Source: Copromyces sp. CBS 386.78
Taxonomy: Eukaryota; Ascomycota; Sordariomycetes; Sordariales; Sordariaceae
Assembly (NCBI GenBank): GCA_030685235.1
Contig: MU839081.1
Location: 496,001 to 560,000, forward strand
Length of the DNA stretch: 64,000 nt
Reading direction: 5' to 3'
Shown here piece after piece: positions 43,326-54,419 of this stretch (positions are counted from its first letter, which is position 1; every line of letters begins with the position of its first letter). Both the position numbers and the translations under genes were made by a program. Below the pieces are notes generated by a model, which saw nothing but the letters and a program-made list of their open reading frames with translations, ran no database searches and had not been told where the DNA came from.

Positions 43326-45739
43326 GTCGAAGTAAGGTCAACGGCGTAGGTGTCGTGTAGTTCAAGCATCAAGGAGATGATCATTCGAGCAAGACATGAT
43401 GGCTACATATAATAATAGACAACAGAGAGAAGGAATAAGCGTGAACCCACGCCTGGTGGATCATCAAGTCGCTCAACATGGTGTTATGATTACTAACTCG
43501 GAATAATTAGAGACAACCAGGACGATGGAGGACGTAACTACCTCTAGACTCGGGGAGACTTTTCATGTGTGCTTGATTGATATGGATGGATTTGACAAGT
43601 TTAACTCTCCGAGCTTACTAATTGTACTGCTCTCCTTGATGATGCACTGCTTGGACTGCCAGATCCATATGAGCAGTGGGCCCTTGAACTTGTAACGATG
43701 AACCGTCCATCCCCCAACAATTCTTGCTGTGTGGTTCTCCAATTCTTTCTCTATATCACGAGCTGGGACGCTAAAAAGTGCGGTTAGGAAGTTGTTAGTG
43801 CTTCTCGCGGACGGACCTCATATGAAGCCTCGGACGCACTAACTTTGCGTTACCGCACGGACCGTTTGTCCAGCAAAATCATTGCAACAGATTGGACATA
43901 TCTGTTAGTGATTCTATTTAGAGGTACCCTTCAAATGTGCACCTCCATCTTGGGCCAAAAGGTTTCTATTTTACCTTGCACCTACGGTCCATCCCAGAGT
44001 AGCCCAATTCAATGTTTCCTTGGTCATGTTCTCTCCATCGTCCGAGTTGTCTCTGATTATCGGGGCTCTTCTCAGGATTACATGGAGACGTTCAACAGCT
44101 GCAGTGGCCTCTTCCGCGCAAGAATCCGGTGGTAGTATTTAAATCTGGCCTGACGAGCCATGGCCTCTTTTCTCAATCAAGCCCATCAAACAATCATTCC
44201 CTCAACCATTGCGAAAGATGCTCAAATAAATCTTGCTCATCAAGCGCGGTGCAAGGCCTGCAAGAGCGGGTGTCCGTCCGGTGAGCAAGACGAGCGGCAA
44301 GCAAGCTCGCGGCAAGGAAAAGCTGCAAAGGTGTTGATAAGGCCAAATGCAGGGGTTTTGTCCACAATGCAAATTCCATAAAGAGCCTCAGGAACACCCC
44401 CGTCGCCCGAGAATGATTGGCTCTGAATGGCGGGCGGCTGTAACCCGTTTTGGCGTTTCGAAGCTGGCCCAACCAATGAGGTACGTGGAATGAGAAAGGT
44501 TGCTTATTTTGGGAACCAAATTAACCTCGCTTTCTTTTTTACCCCCAGTGACGGCTAACCACCAGTTGAAGACAAAGAACGCTTGGCCATGAAGCGCCGA
44601 AAAGGACGGCCGACGACATTTCCATACATAGTGGCATCCAAGACGAACGACGACTCACGGCCGGGGGAGATTCGGATCCGTGTCTAGACAATTCCTTCCA
44701 CCCCCCATGTCCATGACATGCCGGCTTCCGTACACCTTTCACTCATTTATTACTCACCATGCTTGGCTGGCCTCGAAAGTTGGCCGCCGGCCATCCAGTG
44801 ATTTCACCAAGGACCACAGTCCATCCAGAGAGACCATCACCAATGGAGCCTGGAGAGAATTTCATAGGGCGGCAGCGGCTTTCTCGAAAGCGGAATGGTG
44901 CGTGGGTTTCGAGAGACGCGACATTACCTGTCATCGCAGACTTGCATCGAGGCCATGTGGTTTTTCTGGAGCTAGCTAGTTGCTAGTGACCAGTCCTCAC
45001 TACGTCGGGTACCTGCCCAACGAAACGAACCACCTTTGGGGCGGGCGGCTTGGAGTTGGGCTACTACCGCCTTGCGATACCTTCCTCGGTCTGGATCTCT
45101 CTCTCTCTCTCGCCCCTCCTCTTCCATCTTCTTTCCTCCCCAAACTTTCTTAGGTTTGTTCTGCTTCATCTTCATCATCATCATCATCATCATCATCTTT
45201 TCTGTCTTTCCTTGACTCGTCATTACTCTTCATCAACATTGTTCTTCTTTCATACAAGCGTTTACTTGCTTTATCTATACATTTTCGGCTCCCATTGTCT
45301 CGTAACTTTAACCGCTTTCTACACATATCCCAAATTATATCCTGTCGGCAAAGGAGTGAGTAACACAAAGAAAAGCAGTTGATCTTCTTTCTCCAAGTTA
45401 CCGCTTCCACGAGATCATCCGCCCCTCGCCCGCCTTACGCCTTCAGGAACAACCGAAACGGGGATCTTGGTCCTACCCGACTGGTCGGTCGATCAAAGAT
45501 TCTCTCTCTCTCGTACTATCTACCACCTGGAAGTGGTTCAGATCTCCCCTTCCACTTGCTTTTCTCCCTCTTGGCTAGGATACCTTATACAACAATTTAC
45601 GCAAACGAAGGATTAGTCGAGCATTTTGGAAACTTTTTTTCTTTCTTTCCCCTACGAGGTTTCGCCGGGTCTCAGACTATAGGTTACACCTATACCCGCA
45701 TATACCCACTCAGGCATCACAACAACAGCCACGAGCAAA
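43326..45739. other. Long divergent interval between the reductase and the mucin-like gene
   Basis: 2.4 kb. I see no gene: the small open frames at 43845-44135 and 44160-44476 have no motif. The right half contains CT-rich sequence (CT repeats around 45098-45112, a TCA trinucleotide run at about 45171-45197) and a long pyrimidine-rich leader before the ATG at 45740, as expected for a strongly transcribed fungal cell-wall gene. Confidence 0.45.
45171..45197. repeat. (TCA)n microsatellite
   Basis: About nine uninterrupted TCA/ATC units in the upstream region of the mucin-like gene. Length variation between strains is likely. Confidence 0.9.
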
Positions 45740-47947
45740 ATGAGACCTATCTCAACAATAAACTTCGGTCTCCTCGCCGGCCTCTTGGCAACTGCTGCTG
45801 AGGCTGGTCCTCTCAGGAGTCGTGAAGTACGGAGGCAGGCGGCGTGGCAGAAGAGACACGATGGGGAGGAGCACTCCACGGCGTCGACAATAGCAGCAGG
45901 GACAGGAGGAGCCGGCGGTGATGGATCGACAACGATTGTGGTGTCCGTTACGATACCAGGGTTTATCGGAGTCACGACGAACTTCCCTAGCGACTTTGGA
46001 AAGTCTTCGACATCGACGGGGGCGGCTGTGGCTAGCAGCGTTGTCGGGCCCGTGCCCGGGGGAGTGTTTGTGACAGCATCAGGTTCCGCCAGCTCATCGT
46101 CAGCGGCAGCAACATCATCCGCCCCCGCCGTCACCAGCAACATCCTCAACAACCTCCCCACTGCCGTCACTGGCGCCCTCCCCACCGCCACCACCACCGT
46201 CTCCCCTGAGATCTACGCCAAGAACCTCGCCGACGCCCGCCGCTACAACGAGCAGTTCTCCAGTCTCACCAAGGACACCACCTGTATCTCCGGCCAGGCC
46301 GCTTGCGTGGAGGGTGGTCGTGCCTACTGCAATGCCCAGGGCAAGTTCAACGTTGCGAAGTGCGCCGACAGTGCCAAGAAGTGCTTCGTCATGCCTATGA
46401 CTACAGTCGAAGGCGTGGTGATTGATTGCTACGAGCCGGATGAGGCGGCCAAGGTTTTAGCGCCTATTGCTGCTCCCATTGGAGGTGGCGGAGGATCTAG
46501 TGGAGGAGGAGGTGAGGTGGAGGTCACGTCGACGGTGCTGGTTACAGAGTCTGCGGGGACGGTGACCATGACGGTGCCTGCCTCCTCCGGAGCGGTTGGT
46601 AGCAGCAGCTCCCTGCCAGAGGTGACCGTTACGTCCACCACCCAGGTCACTCAGAGCGCGGGCCCGGTGACGGTGACTGTCACCGTCGTTGCTCCTCCTC
46701 CTTCATCTTCGAGCGTGGTTGCTGTTGAGCCTATCACTACTTCTGCTACGTCCTCGTCGGTCATTAGTTCGGTGCTGACCACGACAAGCTCGACAACGTT
46801 GTCTTCCTCGAGCTCCATCGCGGTTCAGCCTCCCGTTTCTTCTTCCGCTTCGGTCACCTCCTCCTCGGCCTCGGCAAGCCTGCCTCCTGCAACCACTACT
46901 GACAGCAAGACATTCATCACGGTGACTGCTATTGTTACGGATGGTGGGAGCACTTACCCGATCACCTTCACCATGGATCCCAGCTCGGCTCATCCTACGG
47001 TTGTGTCATCTGCGTCGGCTTCTTCTTCAGCAACAGTGTCAGCATCAGCATCTTCCTCTTTGTCTTCCGTCAGCAGCATGCCGCTGGTTGCTTCGAGCAG
47101 TATTCCATCTTTGACCGTCAGTGTATCTGCGACCGACAGCAGCAGCAGTAAGCCACCCCCTTCTACCACCATTCTACCCTCAACACTCTCGTTCTACGAT
47201 TTTCCTAACCAAAGTTTTCCTGCCTCTTTAGTCTCCTCAGCCTCAGTCCCATCATCTGCTCCTGCTCCAGTTACCACCAGCAGCACCATCGAGGCTACCA
47301 TAAGCAGCGCTCCCCTCACCACCACCAGCGCTCCGGCCGCTTCCAGCACCACAAGCGACGACGACCCCCTCGTAATCATTCCCGTAACCGACACCGTAAC
47401 GGACCTGGTATCTTATAACAATTTGGCCGAGCCTACAGAAGTTGCCAACGTCAACAACGTCAAGCTCGCTGCTGGTGCCCCTGCTGCTGCTGAAATCACT
47501 TCTGCCCCTGCTGCTTCTTCCGCCGTCGTGGATGACAGCGAAGAAGCAAAATACTGGGCCACAGTCGACCGCCTCTTCAAACCCGCCAAATACTCCGGCC
47601 ACGACGGACTGAATGGGAACAACGTCAAGTTGGCTGCTGCTGCTTCTGGTAGTGGTGGTGCTGGCAGTGAAAGTGCGGTGACCGTTTCTGTCTCTGTGAC
47701 CGTTACCGAGACGCAGACAGCCACGGCTACCGAGTCCAAGTTCCAGACGGTTACTGCTACCATTATGGGGGAACCGGTTAAGGAGACGGTTACCCAGACG
47801 GAAACAAAGAAGGAGACGGTTACTGAGACCAAGAGGGAGACGGTCAGAGTGACGGATACACTGATTCATAACGAGACTGCTACTGTCACGGAGACGGTCA
47901 AAGAGACAGTAACAGTGGCTGGACCAGCGATCGCTACCGCTGCGTGA
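45740..47947 (+). CDS. Secreted Ser/Thr-rich mucin-like protein, probably cell wall
   Basis: Not assigned to a named family. An N-terminal hydrophobic signal ('INFGLLAGLLATAAEAGPLR', cleavage near residue 22) and Kex2-like basic sites (about 28-40, 'RREVRR'-type and 'QKRH') suggest secretion and processing. A cysteine-rich module at about 155-235 ('CISGQAACVEGGRAYCNAQG', then further Cys to 'DC') may be a small disulfide domain. The remainder is Ser/Thr/Val repeats suited to O-glycosylation, ending in 'VTETVKETVTVAG'-type repeats. It is continuous for 735 aa, but 47148-47231 has GTAAGC, a CCTAACC branch site and CTTTAG and is 84 nt long, so it is probably an intron. Splicing gives 707 aa and removes the only non-Ser/Thr-like stretch ('FYDFPNQSFP'). 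I see no strong GPI signal. Confidence 0.75.
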   Translation: MRPISTINFGLLAGLLATAAEAGPLRSREVRRQAAWQKRHDGEEHSTASTIAAGTGGAGGDGSTTIVVSVTIPGFIGVTTNFPSDFGKSSTSTGAAVASSVVGPVPGGVFVTASGSASSSSAAATSSAPAVTSNILNNLPTAVTGALPTATTTVSPEIYAKNLADARRYNEQFSSLTKDTTCISGQAACVEGGRAYCNAQGKFNVAKCADSAKKCFVMPMTTVEGVVIDCYEPDEAAKVLAPIAAPIGGGGGSSGGGGEVEVTSTVLVTESAGTVTMTVPASSGAVGSSSSLPEVTVTSTTQVTQSAGPVTVTVTVVAPPPSSSSVVAVEPITTSATSSSVISSVLTTTSSTTLSSSSSIAVQPPVSSSASVTSSSASASLPPATTTDSKTFITVTAIVTDGGSTYPITFTMDPSSAHPTVVSSASASSSATVSASASSSLSSVSSMPLVASSSIPSLTVSVSATDSSSSKPPPSTTILPSTLSFYDFPNQSFPASLVSSASVPSSAPAPVTTSSTIEATISSAPLTTTSAPAASSTTSDDDPLVIIPVTDTVTDLVSYNNLAEPTEVANVNNVKLAAGAPAAAEITSAPAASSAVVDDSEEAKYWATVDRLFKPAKYSGHDGLNGNNVKLAAAASGSGGAGSESAVTVSVSVTVTETQTATATESKFQTVTATIMGEPVKETVTQTETKKETVTETKRETVRVTDTLIHNETATVTETVKETVTVAGPAIATAA

Positions 47948-49209
47948 AGGACATGATGGGGGGAAAAAAAAGGGCAAGGGGAAGGAGCTTTGTTGCTGAA
48001 GAATAACAACACCTGGAGTGGTGGAAGGGGGCTGCAAAAGGCCGGCCCAAGGAATCAATCTTATTACAGTTTTGTCTTTCGTGAAGAGGAAAAAACATGT
48101 TTCTTTTGTAAATACCTATACATATATTAGCGTCCTTTTTTTTTTTTTTTTTTTTTTGGAACTGGAAAGCGGGTGGGTGGAAAGGTTTGATACCATTGGG
48201 CAGGAAATCGTCTTTTTTTTTTGACTTTTGGCTTTTTGCATTTATCAGCCGCTTAGCATATATCAGACATCCTAAATTCAGGAAATATCAGAGTTAGTGC
48301 GTTCTTGTTGTTGTCAATGCGAATGTAATGGCATCCATCTATTTATCCCCCTCCTCCCTTCAGTATGTTTTCACTCTTCACTCTTCACTCTTCACCTCGT
48401 CACTCTTCAGCCTTCCACCTTCCCTCCCCCCCCTCCCTTCTGAGCCTCTCTCCCTGCCTCTCTCTCTATGAGCCTCTCTCCCTCGCTCCGTCGATTAAGT
48501 TAGGCAAACAATTAGGTAAATAAACAGATAGATAGATGGATAGATAGAGGTATCAAATACAAAAAGTAAAATGGTATCTTAAACTTTCTAAACAAACAGC
48601 CAAAAAAAGAAAACAAAAAAGTGTATGTGAAGGTGAGGCGGCCCTTGCTTGCTCATGTAAAAAAAGAAGAAGAAGTGAAGTGAAGTCAAGTGTTAAAAAG
48701 TAGAAGACAACAGGACAAGACCCCAAACATCAGCTTTTTCCCCCATCCCCCTTCCCATTGCTATCCCATCCTCCCCTTCTCGTGTCCAACGAGTCCCCCG
48801 GGACCAGCAGCTATGTTACAGTAAGGTAGGTATCTCTATGTATGATAAGTGTATGTATAGTCAGTTGTTTAAACAAAAAGGGTCTCAAAGAAAAAAAGAA
48901 GAAAAAAAGAGTGAGTATAAGTGTAAGCGTAGGTGGGTGGGTGGTATAAGCAGGCGGGCCTCGCCATTCCTCCCATTTCAACAACAACCAACCGACCGAC
49001 CAACCAACCAATCCTATCCTATCCATCCATCCATACATACGTCCGTCTCTCAATCCATCCCATCCGTCTATCAATTCAATTCGGGTCTGTTCTGTCGATC
49101 ATTTTCCTAGCCCAGTCTGTTGTTTGTTGTTGCCCATCCCCTTCTTCACACGCACTCGACACTTGACTTTTTACTTATTACTTATATGCAAGGCCCGCCT
49201 CACTAACCG
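47948..49209. other. Convergent 3' interval rich in simple sequence
   Basis: 3' regions of the mucin-like gene and the kinase gene. It contains a 22-base T run at 48136-48157, a TTCACTC tandem at about 48371-48400, a GAGCCTCTCTCCCT duplication near 48438-48484, GATA/GATG repeats near 48521-48550, and purine-rich A/G tracts. No gene seen. Confidence 0.55.
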
Positions 49210-52200
49210 TCATCTGCTAACCTTAGTAGTAGTGGGACTGCTACTCGTCCCTTCACCATTACCGACACCACCACTACCACCATTACTCCATCCTCTTCTA
49301 TGCCCACGTCCATGTTGTTGGTGTTGTTGATGTTGTTCCGGGACGACCCGAACAGTTGATGACGAGAGCGGCATTCCATCGGTGCTCAACCTGTGGGAGT
49401 CCGTAGTTATCGCGATTCCGACATCGTACCCAAGCCCTTTGAAGCCTTCGCCTACATCGACATTATCTTCCACCTCTTCCTCTTCCTCGACCTGGTGTAT
49501 GTTCGGCCTTGTCGGAGTCTGGTTCGGGTTTGCGTTTGGCCTGATGTCGCCAACGGCATGGACCACCTCCTCTTCCTCGTCCAGATCCTGCGACCTAGGT
49601 CTCGACCTTCTCGATCGCTGATCCGTAATCGTCCCTTCGTCCGCACTCTCATCGGCTTCCTCGTCCTCGTCCCCATCCTCAATGATCCTCTCCTCCACAA
49701 TCTCGCCCGGCCCGCCGATGATCGGACTGAATCTATCCACCTCTTCGACTTCCTCTTCCTCTTCCATGCCCGCCATCCCCGGTCCTCCCCAGCCTGCGCC
49801 CGTCCTGCTTCCGCCCCACCCGTGGCTATTGTAACCCCCACCATAACCATACCCACCACCACCGTGATGCTCTTCCTCTTCTTCCTCCCCAGGCTCCTCC
49901 TCCTCCTGGATTGTAATCTCCCCACTCCCGCGGCCCAGACCGCTAGCGCTCGCACTCCTAGAATGACTCGCACTCGCGGACCCAGACGCACCGCTACTAC
50001 CCCTCTCCTCTCTCTGCCTACTACTACCAGCACCCGCGCCGCCGCCACTGCCGCCAAAGTTAAGCATCGGGCCCTTGAAGAGATTCTTCTTCCTCTTGGC
50101 AAACATGACGCCGCCGTGACCTCCGGGTCCAACCACAGGCGATCCGGTACCCGCTGCCCTCGGAGCGAAGTAGCCTCCCGAGTTGACCGAGGCGAAGGGG
50201 TTGGGCGAGCCAGGAGCCTGGGGGAGTTGATAGTACTGCGTGTTGGTGTTAATGGCGGAGAGTCCGCCGCCACCATTGCCGAGGAAGGGGGCGTTGAGGC
50301 GGCCGTTGTCGGAGGAGCTGTATTCACTGGGTGAGGCGAAGAGGCCGGGACCTCCGAGGCTGCCGATGCCTAGGGGCGGGCCGGTGCGGTCGCGGACGTA
50401 GCGGATGTTGCTTGGGAAGCCGCCAGCAGCTGTTGGTGTGGCGGGGAGAACCTTGACGGAATGGTGCGGACTGCGGCTGGCTTGTAGGGCAGATTTCGAG
50501 ACTGATGTAGAAACCGAGTTGTTGGAGGAAGTGGAACTGGCTTTGCTGTGGGAATGGTGGTGCGTGTGGTGCATTGAACGGATGGAGGAGACCGACGAAG
50601 AGGTGGACTTTCTGCCGCGAAGGCCCGCGGTGCCAGATGCTCGCCGCATGGTAGAGCGCGGTGTTAAAGGTGTTGGCGATAGGGACTGTCTCTTATGGGA
50701 CCCTGACGTGTATGTACGTGGAATCGGTGGCAAGGAGGACGGTAGCGAGCTCGAGAAGCCGGCGGTAGCGTTACTGTTCTTAAACGGAGCAGAGCTTGCG
50801 GAGAGCGCCGGTGACGCTTTGTTGGCGTAGCCGTTGGCCACTACACCCTTAGGTAGGCCAGCCGTGCCCGTTGTGATCGGAGAACTCGCTGCTGGGTACT
50901 TGCTCGTCTGCGGTCGTATACTCTCCCCATCCTTGGATTTGCCTTCCTTCACACTCTGCACGGCATCCTTATCCGCCAAGTTAGGGGTGGATTGGCTGGC
51001 ACGCTTCTGGGAGTTCTTATGCCGCCGCGTACTCTCGAAGAGCCAATGTGTCCAGTTCTTCCAGAATATCTTGGTCTTGGACGGCCTCTTCTTCACTTGA
51101 TTCTGGTCATCAGGCAGCTGTAGAGAACTGTTCAAGTCCAGAACTTCACTCGTAGTGACCAAATGAAGAGTCGAGCCTCTCGACCGCGCACTCCTCAGGA
51201 TACCCTCCTTAGGCGGAGGAATCGGCTTCCTATGCCGCGAGGAGCTGGTAGACCGACCCCTAATCGAGTCCTTATCAAGCGGCGGTGGTGGCACGTCGCC
51301 TTCTACCGGACTGCGAGGTTCAGTCGCGCTTCTGGGACAGTCGGCATCGCTGGGCATGTCCGGGATGAGCAAAGTCGGGTAGGGTCCGCTTCTTCTCCTC
51401 TCGCTCCGCCCTCGTGGTCTTTGGGGTTGATCTCCGAACGGGAATTGCGACTCTTCCACCGTAGCCAAAGCATTGAGTCGACTGGAAGCCTGGGAGAACC
51501 GTCTCGAGTTTCTGTTTTCCTCCTTTTCCTTGCGCTTTCGTTCCCTTCTCGCCGCCTTCCGTTCCTCCTTCTCGATCAATAGCGTCCACCAGCCAGCGAG
51601 GGCATCACACCTTTGGGCTATGACGCTCTCCATCACCGCCTCTGTATCCACCCCAGCGCTTCGCATCCGATGTAACGTCTCCTTTTCGAGCGACGTCGAG
51701 AATGGCGGTGGTTGCTCAATTTTCAGGATCTCCTGTTGTTGGGGCGCATATTCGGCGAGGAATGGGTGGGCGAGGATATCGGGCAAGGACGGCCGTATTA
51801 GGGGTCGTTTCGATAGTAGTTTCTTCATAAGAGACAGCGCATCTGCCGGAAGGGTATCGGGGTAATCTGGTTCCTCGCTAAGGATCTTTCGTCGGGTGAC
51901 TTGTTCGTCATCGTCGTCAAAGGGAAGCTCGCCGCAGAGAAGGGCGTAGAGAATAACTCCCAAGCTCCAAACATCCACTTTTTCACCCGCATATTTTTCG
52001 CCCTTTAGCATTTCGGGAGCCGAGTAACAGATGGTGCCGCAAAACGTTTGCAGGTAGTTGGCCTTGCCCTCATATTCCCGTGTGAAACCAAAGTCGCATA
52101 GCTTGACGTTCTCGTGTTTGTCGAGCAGGATGTTTTCCAGTTTCAGATCCCGATGGACACACGATTGTCGGTGGACGTAGCACACGGCGCCCACCAGTTG

Positions 52201-53047
52201 CGCAAAGATCCTCTGAACCTTGTCGACCGATAGCTTGCCATGTTGAAGGAGGTAATTGTACAACTCGTCGCCTATGAAACACATCAATGTAATTTAGAGA
52301 GGGCGCGTACGGGCGAAGAAGGTGTGATGTCGAAGGAGACCTCTGTTCTTGTTTTCGTACCTGGACAATATTCTAACACCATCCACACCAGATTTTCCGT
52401 TACGACCACCTCATATAGTCGGGCGATGTGCGGGTGGACGAATTGGCGATGGTGATGGATTTCGCGAGCGAGGTTGGTGTCATCCTTGTTGGCCGACTTG
52501 AGCACGACCTATATATGCGACCGAAGAGAAGATTCGACAGAAGGTCAGCCCGGGTGTCTCGGAAGGGACAGAAAGAGGCTTCAGGGACCAAGCCACCAGC
52601 GCAACACGCACCTTGGAGCCATTTGTAAGTTTGTGTGTGGCCAAGTAGACCTTTCCGAAGGATCCTTTGCCAATCAATCGTCCGAGGGTATAGTTTCCAA
52701 CCGATCGTAGGTCCTTGCTCGAAAACTCGCTGCGCAACAAGAGAGCCGGCAGAACATGGTTAGCGAATTGCAACTTCTTTCGTCCGAGGAGTGTTGTTGG
52801 TGAAACCTACTCGAGCAACTCCTGATATGAACTCGCAAGCTGTGGAGGGCAAGACCGCAATGTCAGCATTCCCATTCCTGCAATCTTGATGGTACGGATG
52901 AATGGGATGGGATTAGGGGTGGGGAGTAAGCAGGCTCGATCGAGACAGGCAGCCAAAGCAAAGCCAAAGCAACCCAACGCAACGCAACCCAACACACACC
53001 TTGGCTTTCCGTCCAAGCGCCTCGGCCTTCCCTTTTGCCGTCTGCAT
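49210..53047 (-). CDS. CAMKL-like serine/threonine protein kinase with a long disordered C-terminal tail
   Basis: Protein kinase; substrate and exact orthology unknown. Five exons read leftward: 53047-53000, 52839-52811, 52729-52612, 52508-52361, 52271-49210, giving 1134 aa. The first two exons (48 and 29 nt) are inferred from splice sites and phase; they give 'MQTAKGKAEALGRKAK' and then 'LASSYQELLD' leading into the kinase. Motifs: P-loop 'GKGSFGKVYLA' at 46-56, 'VVLK' Lys69, 'HRDLKLEN' with HRD at 154-156, DFG at 174-176 and APE at 199-201 ('CYSAPEMLKGEKYAG'). The kinase domain ends near 300 ('HPFLAEY'). A Lys/Arg/Glu-rich helix follows, then about 750 residues of Ser/Pro/Gly-rich disorder with an acidic end. 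The CDFGF-REY and YLQTFCGT features suit the Snf1/MARK/Kin4-like groups. Confidence 0.87.
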
Positions 53048-54141
53048 CACTCCGCGCCGTCGGGACGGGACCCGGTCCGCATCCGCTTCTGGCCAACAAC
53101 GACTGCGATTACTACCTTGGGGAGAGTCGGGGGGGTATAATTATATCCAAGTTAGGGCGCAAGGCGCAAGCTATCGGAAGCGAGAATGGACGGATGGTCG
53201 AGGGGAAAGATGGTAGTATCCTTGGACAAGGGGACCAAAGGAACCAAAGAGATTATTATCGGGATTGGCGGGTAAAAAGAGCGTCTGTGTGGTTGTAGTA
53301 GGATGGTACTGTTGTCGTCGTAGATGCAAACATGGATGGGATGGATTCTGTTCGTTGGAGCGGTTGGTCTCGGCCGTCTCGGAGAATTGCGACGTTCGGG
53401 GCTGTCTTTCTTTTTTTTTTTTCCTCCTGTCGCGGCAGTACGACCTCAAAGTGGAAGCTACCTAGGACAAGGTGTGTAGTATGTAGTCCGGATGGGACTC
53501 GGGGGCAGAGACGTTCGGGATGACAGTTGTAACAGACGGGGTGTCTTGGTCGCGTGGGAAGTGGAAGCCTCGCTCGCTCGTCTCGTCTCGTTGACGGCGG
53601 TCGGTCTGGCGCCGTGGCCGACAAGGGGGCACGTTCGGGTGGAATTTGGAATTGGAATTGGGATTAGGATCGAAATGGGCGTGTAATTGGGTAATTGTGT
53701 AATTGCCGGGTGTTGTAAGCTGGCTTGGTTGTCGATCCCCAGCTCTTGCTTCCGACTGGACTTGTCTCACGGCTAGAAGGGTGATGGGTGATAGCCGGAG
53801 ATGGTAGATACGGTGTAGGTATTTACCTCTATACCGTCGTTAACCAACAAATTCCAGGGTCATGAACAATCTGAAACAGATTCGAATGGATGGGAGCTTC
53901 AAAGTGTCGCCAAGAAGGAGGAAGTCATGGTGTGGAATGGCACGGTCAAATGTAAAATTACGGGAGACCGGCCGTATACACTACAGGGCAGCAAGTTCGC
54001 GGCCTTGTGGGGCACCTTATTTACCACGGGCAAAAGCATCTGTAAGCGGCAAGGTAGTGTAAATACATACCATTAGACTATGCAGCTCTTATTACTACCT
54101 AGGCACTCGTTGAATTCTTTTTTTTACCTCTTCACATTCGC
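53048..54141. other. Upstream region of the kinase gene
   Basis: About 1.1 kb; no gene supported. Short open frames on both strands lack motifs. Probably promoter and leader of the kinase gene on the minus strand. Confidence 0.4.
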
Positions 54142-54419
54142 CTAAGAAACGACGCGCTGATTTCGTCGCGTCTTTTTAACAACCGCCGTTGGCGTAAAGT
54201 ATTCCACCTCTGTTTCGTCATTATCGTATGGAAGGACATGACTGACTAGTAGGTAGTTACCTGTATTTCCTCCAACAAGAAACTGGGTAGTGCAGCATAC
54301 ACCCGACTCGCCCACCACTAGCAAATGACCGTCTACAAGTACTCCCGCTCTTCCTGCCATTCGGGCATCATTGTAGTGTAATTGGAAAGCAAGCTCAACA
54401 TGTCTAGGCCGCCCGCCTA

